Positions 46,388 through 55,186 are shown, counted from the stretch's first letter. The stretch is 64,000 bases of DNA from Pseudomonas sp. DG56-2 (GCF_004803755.1 NZ_CP032311.1:2868501-2932500), one strand, 5' to 3'. The notes: generated from the letters alone by a model not told the origin. Numbers and translations are program-made.

Positions 46388-47626
46388 ATGCAGAACATTT
46401 CGAAATGGCATGTGCTTGTCGGCGGTTTCCTCGCCTATTTGTTCGACGCGATGGAAATCATCCTGCTGACCATCGCCTTGCCGATAATCCAGCAGGATCT
46501 GGGCCTGTCCATTGCTCAAGCGGGCATGCTCGCTTCGGCGACATTGCTTGGCATCGGCTTCAGTAGCATTACCACGGGCTGGTACTCGGACAACTTCGGC
46601 CGGCGCAAGGCCCTGCTGCTGTCACTGATAAGCTTTGGCGCACTGACCATGGCCGTGGCGTCCACCAGCAACTGGTACCTGTTACTGGTGCTACGCTTTT
46701 TCTCGGGCCTGGGCCTGGGTGGCGTGTGGGGGATTGTGTCGGCCTACATTGCCGAGACTTGGCCGGCGCACCAACGCGCCCGCGCCACTGGCTTTGTGCT
46801 CAGTTCGTTTCCCATCGGCGCAGCAATCGCAGCGATGGCTGGCAAAACGTTGCTGCCGGATTGGCACGCGCTGTTCCTTACGGCGGGCATCTCCACGCTT
46901 ATCCCTGTGCTATATCTGTGGTTCTTCGTTCCAGAGTCCCCCGAATGGAAGGCACAGAAAGCGCTCGCCAGTTCCTGTGCTGATGCCCCTCTCAATGCTT
47001 CGGTGCAAGAAATCTTCGCCCCAGGCTTGCTGCGCCTGACCCTGCTTGGCACCGCAGCGGCAAGTTGTTCAGTGATCGGCTTTTGGGGTGCCAGTACCTG
47101 GCTACCAACCTATCTTGTGCACGAGCGCGGCTTGGAGATCGGGATGATGGCGCACTTCATGACCATCATGAACATTGGCGCATTTATCGGCATCAACGCC
47201 TTCGGTTTGTTCGCTGACCGTATCGGCAAGCGCAATGCCACGCTGCTGTCGCTGCTGGGCAGTTCAGTGATGCTGGCAATCTACGCCTTAACCACCGATA
47301 ACCAGATTCTGTTCTGGCTCGGCCCGGTGTACGCCTTCTTCTACGCCTTTGCCAGCCTGTTCGCCTCGTATTTCAGTGCTCTTTACCCGGTACGGGTTCG
47401 TACCATCGGCGCCGGTTTCTGTTTCAACTTCGGTCGCGGCCTTGCCGCATTCGCACCGTTGCTGCTCAGCGGCATTGCAACCAGCTATAGCCTGGCGCTG
47501 GGACTGCTGGTATGCGCCGGATTCTTTGCAGCTGGCATGCTGATCATGTTCTTCATGCCGCATGCCGAAGCACCACAGGGCATCCACGCAACGCCCTTGG
47601 AGCCCACGCAAAACGCTACCTCTTGA
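46388..47626 (+). CDS. MFS transporter, aromatic-acid/sugar acid importer type
   Basis: A 412-residue major-facilitator protein with 12 predicted helices. The first inter-domain loop motif appears as GWYSDNFGRRKALL, and its repeat as GLFADRIGKRNATLL; the pattern FDAMEIILLTIALP is typical of the AAHS and SP-like groups that import aromatic acids. GGAG stands 12 bp before the ATG. It follows the ring-cleavage genes on the same strand, so it is the probable importer of the pathway substrate. The C-terminal 35 residues are unusually polar. Confidence 0.8.
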   Translation: MQNISKWHVLVGGFLAYLFDAMEIILLTIALPIIQQDLGLSIAQAGMLASATLLGIGFSSITTGWYSDNFGRRKALLLSLISFGALTMAVASTSNWYLLLVLRFFSGLGLGGVWGIVSAYIAETWPAHQRARATGFVLSSFPIGAAIAAMAGKTLLPDWHALFLTAGISTLIPVLYLWFFVPESPEWKAQKALASSCADAPLNASVQEIFAPGLLRLTLLGTAAASCSVIGFWGASTWLPTYLVHERGLEIGMMAHFMTIMNIGAFIGINAFGLFADRIGKRNATLLSLLGSSVMLAIYALTTDNQILFWLGPVYAFFYAFASLFASYFSALYPVRVRTIGAGFCFNFGRGLAAFAPLLLSGIATSYSLALGLLVCAGFFAAGMLIMFFMPHAEAPQGIHATPLEPTQNATS

Positions 47627-47783
47627 TCATCACGCGCTGAAATCGCAAGCGTACTGCCCGACAGTTCACCTGTCAGATCGGGTCTGCTCGCCCGGAGAAA
47701 ACCTGGGCCGGGCTGTACCGCCCTTCCCCAACGCCAGCGGCGCAGAACGTGTGCAGCTGGCAAGCCATCGGAAATGCACCTCG

Positions 47784-48638
47784 ATGAACGCACAACAATT
47801 ACAACAATGCATTTGCAAGGTCCTGAGCGCATTAATCCTGGGCAGCACTGCTGTTGTCGCCAATGCGGCGCAGTGGAGCGACACCTTTGTCGGCTTTCGC
47901 TACGGTGAGCATTACAGCGAGCCACCCGTGGACAAAAAAATCCAGAAAGAGATCTACCAGCTTGGCCATAGCAGTGGCAATGACTGGGGGGCTAACTTCT
48001 TCAACCTGGACGTGCTCAAGTCCGACAGCAATGACCCGAAGAAAGACAGCGATTCCGGCGCCGTCGAGGCGTATCTGGTCTATCGCCACCAATTGTTCCT
48101 GAGCAAGGTGTTCGACCGTTCGCTGCGCTATGGCCCAATCAAAGACATAGCCCTGAGCGGCGGGATAGAGCTGAACTACAAGAACAACGACTTTTCCACC
48201 CGAAAACGCCAATTACTGGTGGGCCCCACGCTCAAGTTCGATGTGCCCGGCTATCTGGACCTGAGCCTGCTGTATTCGATGGAATGGAACCACTGCGGCC
48301 TGTCCGCGTGCAAAACAGAAAACATCGAATTCGATCCCTACTACGTCATTCATCTCGCCTGGGGTTACCCCTTCCAACTTGGCGAGGCTGCGTGGAAGTT
48401 CCACGGATTCGCCAGTTACAAGACGGCCAAGGGCAAGGACTATTTCAACGACGACACCGGCGAGGAAAGCCTGATACGTGGCGCATTGATGGTTGATGTC
48501 GGCAAACTGGCTTGGGGAACGGCGAACACGCTCTGGGTCGGCCCTGGCTATGAGTGGTGGCACCACAAGTACGGTGCGATGCATAAACCGGGCGTCAATA
48601 CCCATGCCCCGACACTGCACATGGAGTGGCATTTCTAA
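47784..48638 (+). CDS. Tsx-like outer-membrane channel
   Basis: A 284-residue exported protein with a signal peptide (ending VVANA) and a beta-barrel of the nucleoside-specific channel/outer envelope family: FVGFRYGEHYSEPP near the start, GVELNYKNN-type strands (GGIELNYKNND) and a terminal Phe (LHMEWHF). It probably moves the pathway substrate across the outer membrane. The ATG at 47784 begins the signal peptide; an in-frame extension to 47562 overlaps the MFS gene and is rejected. Confidence 0.72.
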   Translation: MNAQQLQQCICKVLSALILGSTAVVANAAQWSDTFVGFRYGEHYSEPPVDKKIQKEIYQLGHSSGNDWGANFFNLDVLKSDSNDPKKDSDSGAVEAYLVYRHQLFLSKVFDRSLRYGPIKDIALSGGIELNYKNNDFSTRKRQLLVGPTLKFDVPGYLDLSLLYSMEWNHCGLSACKTENIEFDPYYVIHLAWGYPFQLGEAAWKFHGFASYKTAKGKDYFNDDTGEESLIRGALMVDVGKLAWGTANTLWVGPGYEWWHHKYGAMHKPGVNTHAPTLHMEWHF

Positions 48639-48700
48639 GCGTTATAGGGGTAAAGCCAAAGCGTGTCGACGGACCTGTGAGCCCCCCGGCACGCTCAAGG

Positions 48701-49336
48701 CTAGGAACGCGGTACCAGCGAGGCATGAATGAAATCGAGCAGTTGCTTCTGAAAGCTGGCCAGGTCCACCGCCTTGGGGTCGAGCAAGAACTGCATCATC
48801 ATCCCGCGCATCGCCCCAAGCACCAGGGTGGCGGTGGCCAGCGGATCCGCGTCGGCACGTATTTCGCCGTTGCTGATGCCGGTACGCACCTGTCGCGCCA
48901 GGTAGTCCTGCACCGCCCGGTTGTACGAACTGAGCACTTCGACGGTTTCCGAATCTTCGGTCACCGCCTCGGCCATCAATGCCAACAATGCCCGGGTGTT
49001 GACCCAGTCGGTATCGGCGCGCCCCAGGTAAACCCCGATGAACCCGAGCAACGTGGCAAGCCCCGGCTGGCGCTCAGGCACCTGTGACTCGACCATATTC
49101 ATGAAGCTGGCATTGACGAAACCGGCCAGCGCCCGCAGCAACCCGGCCTTGTTGCCAAAGTGATGGGTCGCCAGGCCCCGACTGTAGCCTGCTTCTTCTC
49201 CGACTTCGGCGAGGGTCATGCCGACCCAGCCCTTGCGCGCGACGATACGCCTGGCCGCCTGCAGCAGGCGCTGCTCGGCTTCGGCACGGCGCTCGATCTG
49301 GGTGCGGCGCGATGGGGTCTGATCGGTGTTGCTCAT
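48701..49336 (-). CDS. TetR-family repressor of the acyl-CoA genes
   Basis: A 211-residue regulator with a helix-turn-helix MTLAEVGEEAGYSRGLATHH and a helical ligand domain. ATG 49336 has AAGGA upstream. It is 10 bp behind the enoyl-CoA hydratase gene on the same strand, so it shares that promoter, which faces the acyl-CoA dehydrogenase promoter across a large palindrome (50180-50217). Autoregulation and control by an acyl-CoA ligand are likely by analogy with PsrA/FadR-type TetR proteins. Confidence 0.78.
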   Translation of the reverse strand: MSNTDQTPSRRTQIERRAEAEQRLLQAARRIVARKGWVGMTLAEVGEEAGYSRGLATHHFGNKAGLLRALAGFVNASFMNMVESQVPERQPGLATLLGFIGVYLGRADTDWVNTRALLALMAEAVTEDSETVEVLSSYNRAVQDYLARQVRTGISNGEIRADADPLATATLVLGAMRGMMMQFLLDPKAVDLASFQKQLLDFIHASLVPRS

Positions 49337-49346
49337 CGGTAAATCC

Positions 49347-50126
49347 TTACTTGCCTGTAAACACGGGATCGCGGCGCTCGGCCATGGCGAGGTTGCCCTC
49401 GACAAAATCGTCCATGACGATCTGCCACTCCTGCTCGCCCGCTTCGCGGTCAATGATCGCGTCCACCGCATCGGCAAGGCCCATGCGCAGGGTTTCCCGG
49501 CTGGACATCACTGCATGGGGGGCACAGAGGGCAATCTCTTCAGCCAGCGCCCGCGCAGCTTGCCGCTCCTCGCCCGGTTCGGCAAGTACATCTGCAAGCC
49601 CGATGCGTACCGCTTCGACACCGTCAATACGCCGAGCAGTAGCGATCAGCAATGAAGCCTTCTGGACCCCGACCAGGCGTGGCAGGGTCACGGACAGGCC
49701 AAAGCCCTGATGAATACCCAGGCGATTGAAGTTCGCCGAGAAGCGCGCCCGGCTGCTGGTGACGCGGAAGTCACCAAACAGCGCCAAACCCAAGCCCCCG
49801 CCAATTGCAGCGCCCTCGACCACGGTGATCACCGGCTTGCGTACCCGGAACAGGCGTACGGCAAATTTGTATAAGCGGCGTGGGAACTGCGGGTCACTTT
49901 GCGCAGACCCGGAAAAATCGGCTCCGGCACAGAAGGTCTTGCCATCAGCCTGCAGGAGCGTCACCCGGCAGGCGGGCAACTGGTCCAGATGCTCCAAGGC
50001 AGCGACCAGGTCTCGGATCAATTCATCGTCAAAGAAATTCAGCGGCGGACGGCTGAAGGTCAAGGTGGCGATAGGGCCGCTCAGCTCAAGACTGAGGCCG
50101 CGTCCTGGTGTGAAAACATCGGTCAT
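49347..50126 (-). CDS. Enoyl-CoA hydratase/isomerase family protein
   Basis: A 259-residue crotonase-fold enzyme. The oxyanion-hole motifs are FCAGADFSGS and VEGAAIGGGLGLALFGDFRV; NRLGIHQGFGLSVTLPRLVG follows. Of the two usual catalytic glutamates, the first position reads as His/Gly here (GIHQGFG), as in several hydrolase or isomerase members, so simple hydration is not certain. AAAGGAG stands before the ATG at 50126. It is divergent from the acyl-CoA dehydrogenases and co-directional with its TetR. Confidence 0.8.
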   Translation of the reverse strand: MTDVFTPGRGLSLELSGPIATLTFSRPPLNFFDDELIRDLVAALEHLDQLPACRVTLLQADGKTFCAGADFSGSAQSDPQFPRRLYKFAVRLFRVRKPVITVVEGAAIGGGLGLALFGDFRVTSSRARFSANFNRLGIHQGFGLSVTLPRLVGVQKASLLIATARRIDGVEAVRIGLADVLAEPGEERQAARALAEEIALCAPHAVMSSRETLRMGLADAVDAIIDREAGEQEWQIVMDDFVEGNLAMAERRDPVFTGK

Positions 50127-50179
50127 TGGAAAGCTCCTTTGGATAATTCGCGCTTGCTGGGCGTCGTTGGATGCTGCTA

Positions 50180-50217
50180 GGTTATTTACTTGCTAGCTGA
50201 CAAGCAAGTAAATAACC
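50180..50217. promoter_or_regulatory. Large palindromic operator between hydratase and dehydrogenase genes
   Basis: GGTTATTTACTTGC (50180-50193) and GCAAGTAAATAACC (50204-50217) are exact reverse complements with a 10-bp spacer. It lies midway between divergent starts at 50126 and 50239 and is the probable binding site of the TetR encoded at 48701-49336, controlling both directions. Confidence 0.78.
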
Positions 50218-50238
50218 CAATCCTACGAGACTACGTCC

Positions 50239-51381
50239 ATGCAGGCTCTCGATATTCAACCGTGTCGACTCGACCCTGATACTCACGTCCTGCGCGCTGA
50301 AGTGCGCGCATTTCTCGCCGACGCCCTGAAAAACTTGTCTCCCGCCGAGCGGGCCAGGAACTGGAACGGCGCCGACGAAGCGTTCAGCCGCACGCTTGGC
50401 GAGCGCGGCTGGTTGGGCATGACCTGGCCCAAGCGCTATGGCGGCCATCAGCGTAGTGCCCTGGAGCGCTACGTGGTGCTGGAGGAGCTACTGGCGGCCG
50501 GTGCACCGGTCAACGCCCACTGGATTGCCGAACGCCAGAGCGGTCCGCTGCTGATGAAGTTTTCCCCTGACGTACTGGCGCCAAGGATTTGCCCGCAGAT
50601 CGCCCGCGGCACTCTTTACTGCGGCATCGGCATGAGCGAACCGGACGTGGGCTCCGACCTCGCAGCGGTCCGAACGCGCGCCGTGAAAGTCGAGGGCGGC
50701 TGGCGCGTCAGCGGCCAGAAAATCTGGACCACCGGCGCGCAACGGGCGCAGTACATGGTCACGTTGCTGCGAACCGCGCCGCGTGACGAGCAGGATCGTC
50801 ACGCCGGCCTGTCGCAGTTTCTGATCGACATGCAGTCGTCCGGTATCACTGTACGACCAATCCACAACATGCTCGGCGAGCATGATTTCAATGAAGTGTT
50901 CCTGGACAACGTCTTCGTTGCCGACGATTTCGTCATTGGTAATCCCGGGGATGGCTGGAAGCAGGTCGGCGCCGAACTGGCCTTGGAGCGCAGCGGCCCG
51001 GAGCGATACCTCTCCAGCACGCAGCTGTACCTGGAAATGCTCGACAGCGCCAACCCGCAAGACACCCACCAAGCCGTAACCCTCGGGCGTGTAGCGGCAC
51101 GGTATGCGGTGCTGCGCCAGATGTCCCTGGGGGTTGCCGGCATGCTCGCTCGTGGCGAAAACCCAGCGATCCCGGCTGCATTGGTCAAGGATCAGGGCGC
51201 ATTGCTGGAACAGTCCCTGCCGGACATCGCCCACACGCTGTTTGGTGGCAGTCGCACGCGTGGCTCCAACCTTGATCAGGTGATGCGCTACGTCACTCAG
51301 ACAGCACCCTCCTTCTCCTTACGCGGTGGTACACGCGAAATCCTGCGCGGCATTATTGCCAGAGGTCTTGGACTGCGATGA
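50239..51381 (+). CDS. Acyl-CoA dehydrogenase, subunit 1 of a probable heteromeric enzyme
   Basis: A 380-residue flavoprotein of the acyl-CoA dehydrogenase fold. The FAD-contact motifs are YCGIGMSEPDVGSDLAAVRT and VSGQKIWTTGA. The helix-G region ALERSGPERYLSS offers an isovaleryl-CoA-dehydrogenase-like position for the catalytic Glu. The C-terminus ends in an FAD-binding GTREILRGIIARGLGL. Its stop overlaps the start of a second dehydrogenase (ATGA). Overlapping ACAD pairs are typical of the alpha2beta2 enzymes of steroid and isoprenoid side-chain breakdown (ChsE1-ChsE2 type). Confidence 0.83.
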   Translation: MQALDIQPCRLDPDTHVLRAEVRAFLADALKNLSPAERARNWNGADEAFSRTLGERGWLGMTWPKRYGGHQRSALERYVVLEELLAAGAPVNAHWIAERQSGPLLMKFSPDVLAPRICPQIARGTLYCGIGMSEPDVGSDLAAVRTRAVKVEGGWRVSGQKIWTTGAQRAQYMVTLLRTAPRDEQDRHAGLSQFLIDMQSSGITVRPIHNMLGEHDFNEVFLDNVFVADDFVIGNPGDGWKQVGAELALERSGPERYLSSTQLYLEMLDSANPQDTHQAVTLGRVAARYAVLRQMSLGVAGMLARGENPAIPAALVKDQGALLEQSLPDIAHTLFGGSRTRGSNLDQVMRYVTQTAPSFSLRGGTREILRGIIARGLGLR

Positions 51382-52475
51382 ACGCTTTGATGAATGCCTT
51401 TGAGGCAAGGTCGGAACTACAGCGTCTGATTTCCCACAGTGTCGAGAGTCTGTTCGCCGAACAGGTTACCCCTGCCCTGCTGGCCCGCTTCGACGCCGGT
51501 GAACCGGCCAAGGCGCTGTGGCAACTGGTCAGTGAACTCGGCCTGCCCAACGCGTTGGCACCCGAGGCATTGGGCGGCAGCGACGCCTCCTGGCTGGAAG
51601 TAAGCCCGATCCTGCGCGCGCTCGGTTACTGGCAAGTGCCACTGCCGTTGGCAGAGAGCCTGCTTGCCAGCGCGCTCTTGGCGCACGCCGGGCTGCAAGT
51701 GCCGGAAGGTCCTTTGACAGTGATCCAGGTGGGCCGCCAGAACGACCTGCGCCTGACGGCCAAGGGAGAACTGCACGGCCGCGCCTTCAACGTGCCCTGG
51801 GGACGCGAATGTCGTTGGGCGGTGGTAGCAGTCGGCAAGCGCTTGGCACTGGTCGATCTGAAACAAGCGGCTGTCGTCGTTGCTCCCGCCAGCAACTTTG
51901 CCAGCGAACCGATGGATACGCTCAGCTTCAGCGACGCCCCCAGCCAGGCACTGGGTGAATTGCGCCTGGATGGCATCGACGAACCGGTCTGGACGCTAGG
52001 TGCGATGCTGCGTGCTTGTGTCCTGGTCGGCGCCCTGGAGGCGGTTCTGGACAAGACGGTGGCGTACGCCAACGAACGCGTGCAGTTCGGCAAACCGATC
52101 GGCAAGCAACAAGTGCTGCAGCAGTACTTGGCGCAATTGGCTGGCGCCACCGGCGCTGCACGCATGGCCTGCCACGTTGCATTGGGCAGTGCCACCGATG
52201 CGTTCGCCCATCAGCCTCACAGGCTGGTGTTCGATACCGCAGTCGCCAAAGTCTGCGCGGGTGAAGCGGCAAGCCTGGCCTGCTCGGTGGCTCATCAGGT
52301 ATTCGGCGCCATCGGTTTCACCCATGAGCACAGCCTACATTTCGCCACGCGCCGACTGTGGTCCTGGCGCGATGAGTTCGGCAGCGACACTCAATGGGCC
52401 CAGGTATTGGGTGAATCGGCCATCGCGGCAGGCAGCGCCGGCTTTTGGAAAGGTCTGACCGACCCCAGCCTGTAG
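51378..52475 (+). CDS. Acyl-CoA dehydrogenase, subunit 2
   Basis: A 365-residue ACAD-fold protein translated from an ATG that overlaps the previous stop. The central domain lacks the usual WITN/WTTG-type FAD motifs of its neighbour. It keeps the helical C-terminal domain with VQFGKPIGKQQVLQQYLAQL and HQVFGAIGFTHEHSLH. In heteromeric ACADs one subunit supplies part of the FAD and substrate site and is degenerate alone, which fits this protein. It is unlikely to be active without the partner. Confidence 0.8.
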   Translation: MNALMNAFEARSELQRLISHSVESLFAEQVTPALLARFDAGEPAKALWQLVSELGLPNALAPEALGGSDASWLEVSPILRALGYWQVPLPLAESLLASALLAHAGLQVPEGPLTVIQVGRQNDLRLTAKGELHGRAFNVPWGRECRWAVVAVGKRLALVDLKQAAVVVAPASNFASEPMDTLSFSDAPSQALGELRLDGIDEPVWTLGAMLRACVLVGALEAVLDKTVAYANERVQFGKPIGKQQVLQQYLAQLAGATGAARMACHVALGSATDAFAHQPHRLVFDTAVAKVCAGEAASLACSVAHQVFGAIGFTHEHSLHFATRRLWSWRDEFGSDTQWAQVLGESAIAAGSAGFWKGLTDPSL

Positions 52476-52486
52476 ACAGAGCAGCA

Positions 52487-52520
52487 CCCGATCTGCGCCT
52501 GTTGGCGCAGGCGGGTTTTT
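52487..52520 (+). terminator. Intrinsic terminator after the dehydrogenase pair
   Basis: CCCGATCTGCGCC pairs with GGCGCAGGCGGG around the loop TGTT, followed by TTTTT. It lies 12 bp after the second dehydrogenase stop and 44 bp before the thiolase gene, so the thiolase may be transcribed separately or at a reduced level. Confidence 0.78.
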
Positions 52521-52563
52521 CAACCATCCGCTTCGCTATTGCGAACCTTGTGAGAACAGCCCC

Positions 52564-53751
52564 ATGAAAGAGAAAGTCATCATAGCCGGCGTCGGCATGA
52601 TTCCCTTCACCAAACCAGGTGCCAGCGCAAGTTACACCGAGATGGGCGCAGAAGCGTTGCGCCAGGCGCTTAAAGACGCCGGTATCAGTTACGACCTCGT
52701 GCAGATGGCATTTGCCGGCTACGTTTATGGCGACTCCACCTGCGGCCAGTCGGCGATCTACCAGGTTGGCCGCACTGCCATCCCTATCATCAACGTCAAC
52801 AACAACTGCTCCACCGGCTCGACTGCACTGTACCTGGCCCGTGCCGCAGTCATGAACGGTGAAGTCGATTGCGCGCTTGCCCTGGGCTTCGAGCAGATGC
52901 GCCCGGGCGCACTGAAATCGAACTGGGATGATCGTCCGGTGCCTCGTGAACCGTTCCTTCCAATTCTGAACGAACTGACCGCCGATGCCGGCGATCTACC
53001 CGGCACGCTGCGTACTTTTGGCGGCGCTGGTCGTGAACACATGATCAGGTACGGCACCAAACTGGAAACCTTCGCAGCTATCCGCGCCAAGGCCAGCCGT
53101 CACGCGGTCAACAATCCCCTGGCCTTGTTCCGCAAGGAGCTGACTGTCGAAGACGTGATGAACGACCAGGTGATGTGGCCTGGCGTCATGACCCGACTGA
53201 TGGCATGCCCGCCGACCTGCGGCGCGGCGGCGGCGATTGTCTGCAGTGAAAAATTCGCCCGCCGCCATGGCATGCGCAGCGACGTGGCCATCCTTGCCCA
53301 GGCCTTGACCACAGACCCGGTCGAGTCTTTCGAGCCGCCCTCGATGATCAGCTACGTTGGCTTCCAGATGGCGCAGGCGGCTGCGCAGAAGGTCTATGAG
53401 CAAGCAGGTATCGGCCCGCAGGACATTCGTGCGGTAGAACTGCATGACTGTTTTGCCCACAACGAACTGCTGACCTACGAAGCGCTCGGCTTGTGTCCAA
53501 TCGGTGGTGCCGAGAAATTCATTCTTGATGGCGACAACACCTATGGCGGCCGAGTAGTGACCAACCCCTCTGGCGGGCTCCTATCGAAAGGCCATCCGCT
53601 GGGTGCCACCGGGCTTGCACAATGCTATGAACTGACCCATCAACTGCGCGGCAGCGCCGGCGCCCGTCAGGTTGAAGGGTTGAACATCGGTTTGCAACAT
53701 AACCTGGGACTAGGCGGAGCCTGCGTGGTGACAATGTTCGGGAGAAACTGA
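52564..53751 (+). CDS. Thiolase-like lipid-transfer protein, SCP-x type
   Basis: A 395-residue thiolase-superfamily protein. The nucleophilic cysteine is in NNNCSTGSTALYLARAA. Further family motifs are VELHDCFAHNELLTYEALGL and the terminal SKGHPLGATGLAQC with the catalytic His. This SCP-x/Ltp subgroup performs the last, retro-aldol or thiolytic, step in shortening branched or cyclic acyl-CoA chains. It stands behind a terminator but on the same strand as the dehydrogenases, and fits as the closing step of their pathway. Confidence 0.83.
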   Translation: MKEKVIIAGVGMIPFTKPGASASYTEMGAEALRQALKDAGISYDLVQMAFAGYVYGDSTCGQSAIYQVGRTAIPIINVNNNCSTGSTALYLARAAVMNGEVDCALALGFEQMRPGALKSNWDDRPVPREPFLPILNELTADAGDLPGTLRTFGGAGREHMIRYGTKLETFAAIRAKASRHAVNNPLALFRKELTVEDVMNDQVMWPGVMTRLMACPPTCGAAAAIVCSEKFARRHGMRSDVAILAQALTTDPVESFEPPSMISYVGFQMAQAAAQKVYEQAGIGPQDIRAVELHDCFAHNELLTYEALGLCPIGGAEKFILDGDNTYGGRVVTNPSGGLLSKGHPLGATGLAQCYELTHQLRGSAGARQVEGLNIGLQHNLGLGGACVVTMFGRN

Positions 53752-53787
53752 GGCAAAGATCGAGCACATTTTCGCCTGAAGACCACA

Positions 53788-53809
53788 AGGCCCCCACCCA
53801 AGGGGGCCT
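53788..53809. terminator. Bidirectional hairpin between thiolase and HlyD genes
   Basis: AGGCCCCC and GGGGGCCT form an 8-bp stem around ACCCAA in the 70-bp gap between convergent genes. A T-tract is lacking, so it is a plausible but not certain terminator. Confidence 0.55.
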
Positions 53810-53821
53810 ACTACCGGTCTA

Positions 53822-54781
53822 TCAATGGAACGGAAAGATGTAGTTCATCCAAGCCGCCATCCGCAACAGAATCTTGCGCATCGTACCAATGTGCTCGAAA
53901 TGCTTGCTGTAGACCGCCGCCTGCCCATAAGCCCCGCCCGGCATCTGATCCTTGTACGGCGCAAACGCCGGGTCGGTAATCTCGATAATCACCGGCACCC
54001 GCCCGGCAGGCGGTGACCCGGTATAACCGATCAACGTCCCCGAAGGCTGCACCTGACCCTCGGCAATCACCGTAATCACATTCGTCACCTGGCCCTTGAA
54101 CACCTTGCCAGGAATACCATCGAAGGCGACCTCCGCCTCATCACCCGCGACCAGACGCAACAAGCTGTTTTGCCGCATCCAGGCGGCAAAATACTGCCCC
54201 TCCTGAGGAATGAACACCATCGACGGCCGCAACGGCAGCCGGGTCGCCATCATCCCCGGGCGCAACGACACATGAGTCACGAAACCCTTACTCGGTGCCC
54301 GCACCACCGTGTTATCCAACTCGAACTGAGCATTGCCGATCTGCGCCTGCAAGTCATCAACCCGAGCGATGGCAGCCTCCAGTTCACGGCGCGTACCAAA
54401 GTTGCGCTTGATCAACTCGCTCATCCGCGACAGGTCACCCCTGGCGGCCAACTGCTGGGCCTTGAGCGACTTGAGCCGGTACTCGAACGGCGCCGGGTCG
54501 ATGCGAAACAACACATCACCCTTGTCCAGCAATTCGTTGCCTTGTACAGGCACCTCAATCACTTTACCGGAGACCACCGGCACCACCGGCACCGAGACAA
54601 AATAAGACCGCGCCACCTCCGAATAAGGGTGGTTGTAGTTCATGGTAAAAATCAGCGCGCCGACAATTAATACGCCGCCGAGCACTGCAGTAGGCACGGT
54701 CCATTTGTTCAGGGGAATGCGAAACAGTTTGAAGATGGCAACGCAAATGGCGGCGTAGGTCAGAATAAGTAACAGGTCCAT
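53822..54781 (-). CDS. HlyD-family membrane-fusion protein, YiaV-like
   Basis: A 319-residue protein with two N-terminal hydrophobic segments (LLLILTYAAICVAIFKLF; AVLGGVLIVGALIF), a lipoyl-like hairpin (VVSGKVIEVPVQGNELLDKG), a short coiled coil (about residues 105-150) and a beta-barrel domain (AVYSKHFEHIGTMRKI at the end). It resembles E. coli YiaV/YibH, which are paired with DUF3302 proteins. No inner-membrane pump gene or TolC gene is adjacent, so the transport partner is unknown. It is 3 bp behind the DUF3302 gene. Confidence 0.78.
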   Translation of the reverse strand: MDLLLILTYAAICVAIFKLFRIPLNKWTVPTAVLGGVLIVGALIFTMNYNHPYSEVARSYFVSVPVVPVVSGKVIEVPVQGNELLDKGDVLFRIDPAPFEYRLKSLKAQQLAARGDLSRMSELIKRNFGTRRELEAAIARVDDLQAQIGNAQFELDNTVVRAPSKGFVTHVSLRPGMMATRLPLRPSMVFIPQEGQYFAAWMRQNSLLRLVAGDEAEVAFDGIPGKVFKGQVTNVITVIAEGQVQPSGTLIGYTGSPPAGRVPVIIEITDPAFAPYKDQMPGGAYGQAAVYSKHFEHIGTMRKILLRMAAWMNYIFPFH

Positions 54782-54784
54782 AGG

Positions 54785-55144
54785 CTAGTTACCCCCGCCG
54801 GTTTCAATCGGAGCATTCCCAGTCTTTGCCTGGTTCGCCTCCAAATGAGCCACGCGCTGTTGCAACTCCAGCAATTGGCGCTGCAGGTCGGCCGCCGGGG
54901 ATTGGTTGCCGGCACCTATTCCCCAGCCGCGATCCTCACGGTAGAGCATGGCCCAGATCCACAGGAACGGCCAAAGCGCATGCAAAGTGAACAGACTGAC
55001 CCACCCGGTCGCATGAATGGCATCCTGATGCGGATGATTGCGATGAACAGCGATTTCGTAGGGAATGTCATGAAGGACGATAATGCCGTAGAACAACACC
55101 AACCCAGCAAAAATCAACACACCTAATGCAAAGTAATCAAGCAT
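54785..55144 (-). CDS. DUF3302 inner-membrane protein, YiaW-like
   Basis: A 119-residue protein with two membrane helices (MLDYFALGVLIFAGLVLFYG; LFTLHALWPFLWIWAMLY) and a C-terminal coiled-coil-like cytoplasmic tail (LQRQLLELQQRVAHLEANQ). ATG 55144 has GGAG 5 bp upstream. Together with the HlyD protein it forms the conserved yiaW-yiaV type pair whose function is not established; roles in envelope homeostasis or small-molecule efflux have been proposed for such pairs. Confidence 0.78.
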   Translation of the reverse strand: MLDYFALGVLIFAGLVLFYGIIVLHDIPYEIAVHRNHPHQDAIHATGWVSLFTLHALWPFLWIWAMLYREDRGWGIGAGNQSPAADLQRQLLELQQRVAHLEANQAKTGNAPIETGGGN

Positions 55145-55186
55145 GGCTGCTCCGAAACGCAATAAAGCGAAAGTGGTAGGTAGAGT

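Noticed and set aside
47562..47783. In-frame N-terminal extension of the Tsx-like protein
   Set aside because: It overlaps the MFS gene and would bury the signal peptide; the ATG at 47784 is the sensible start.
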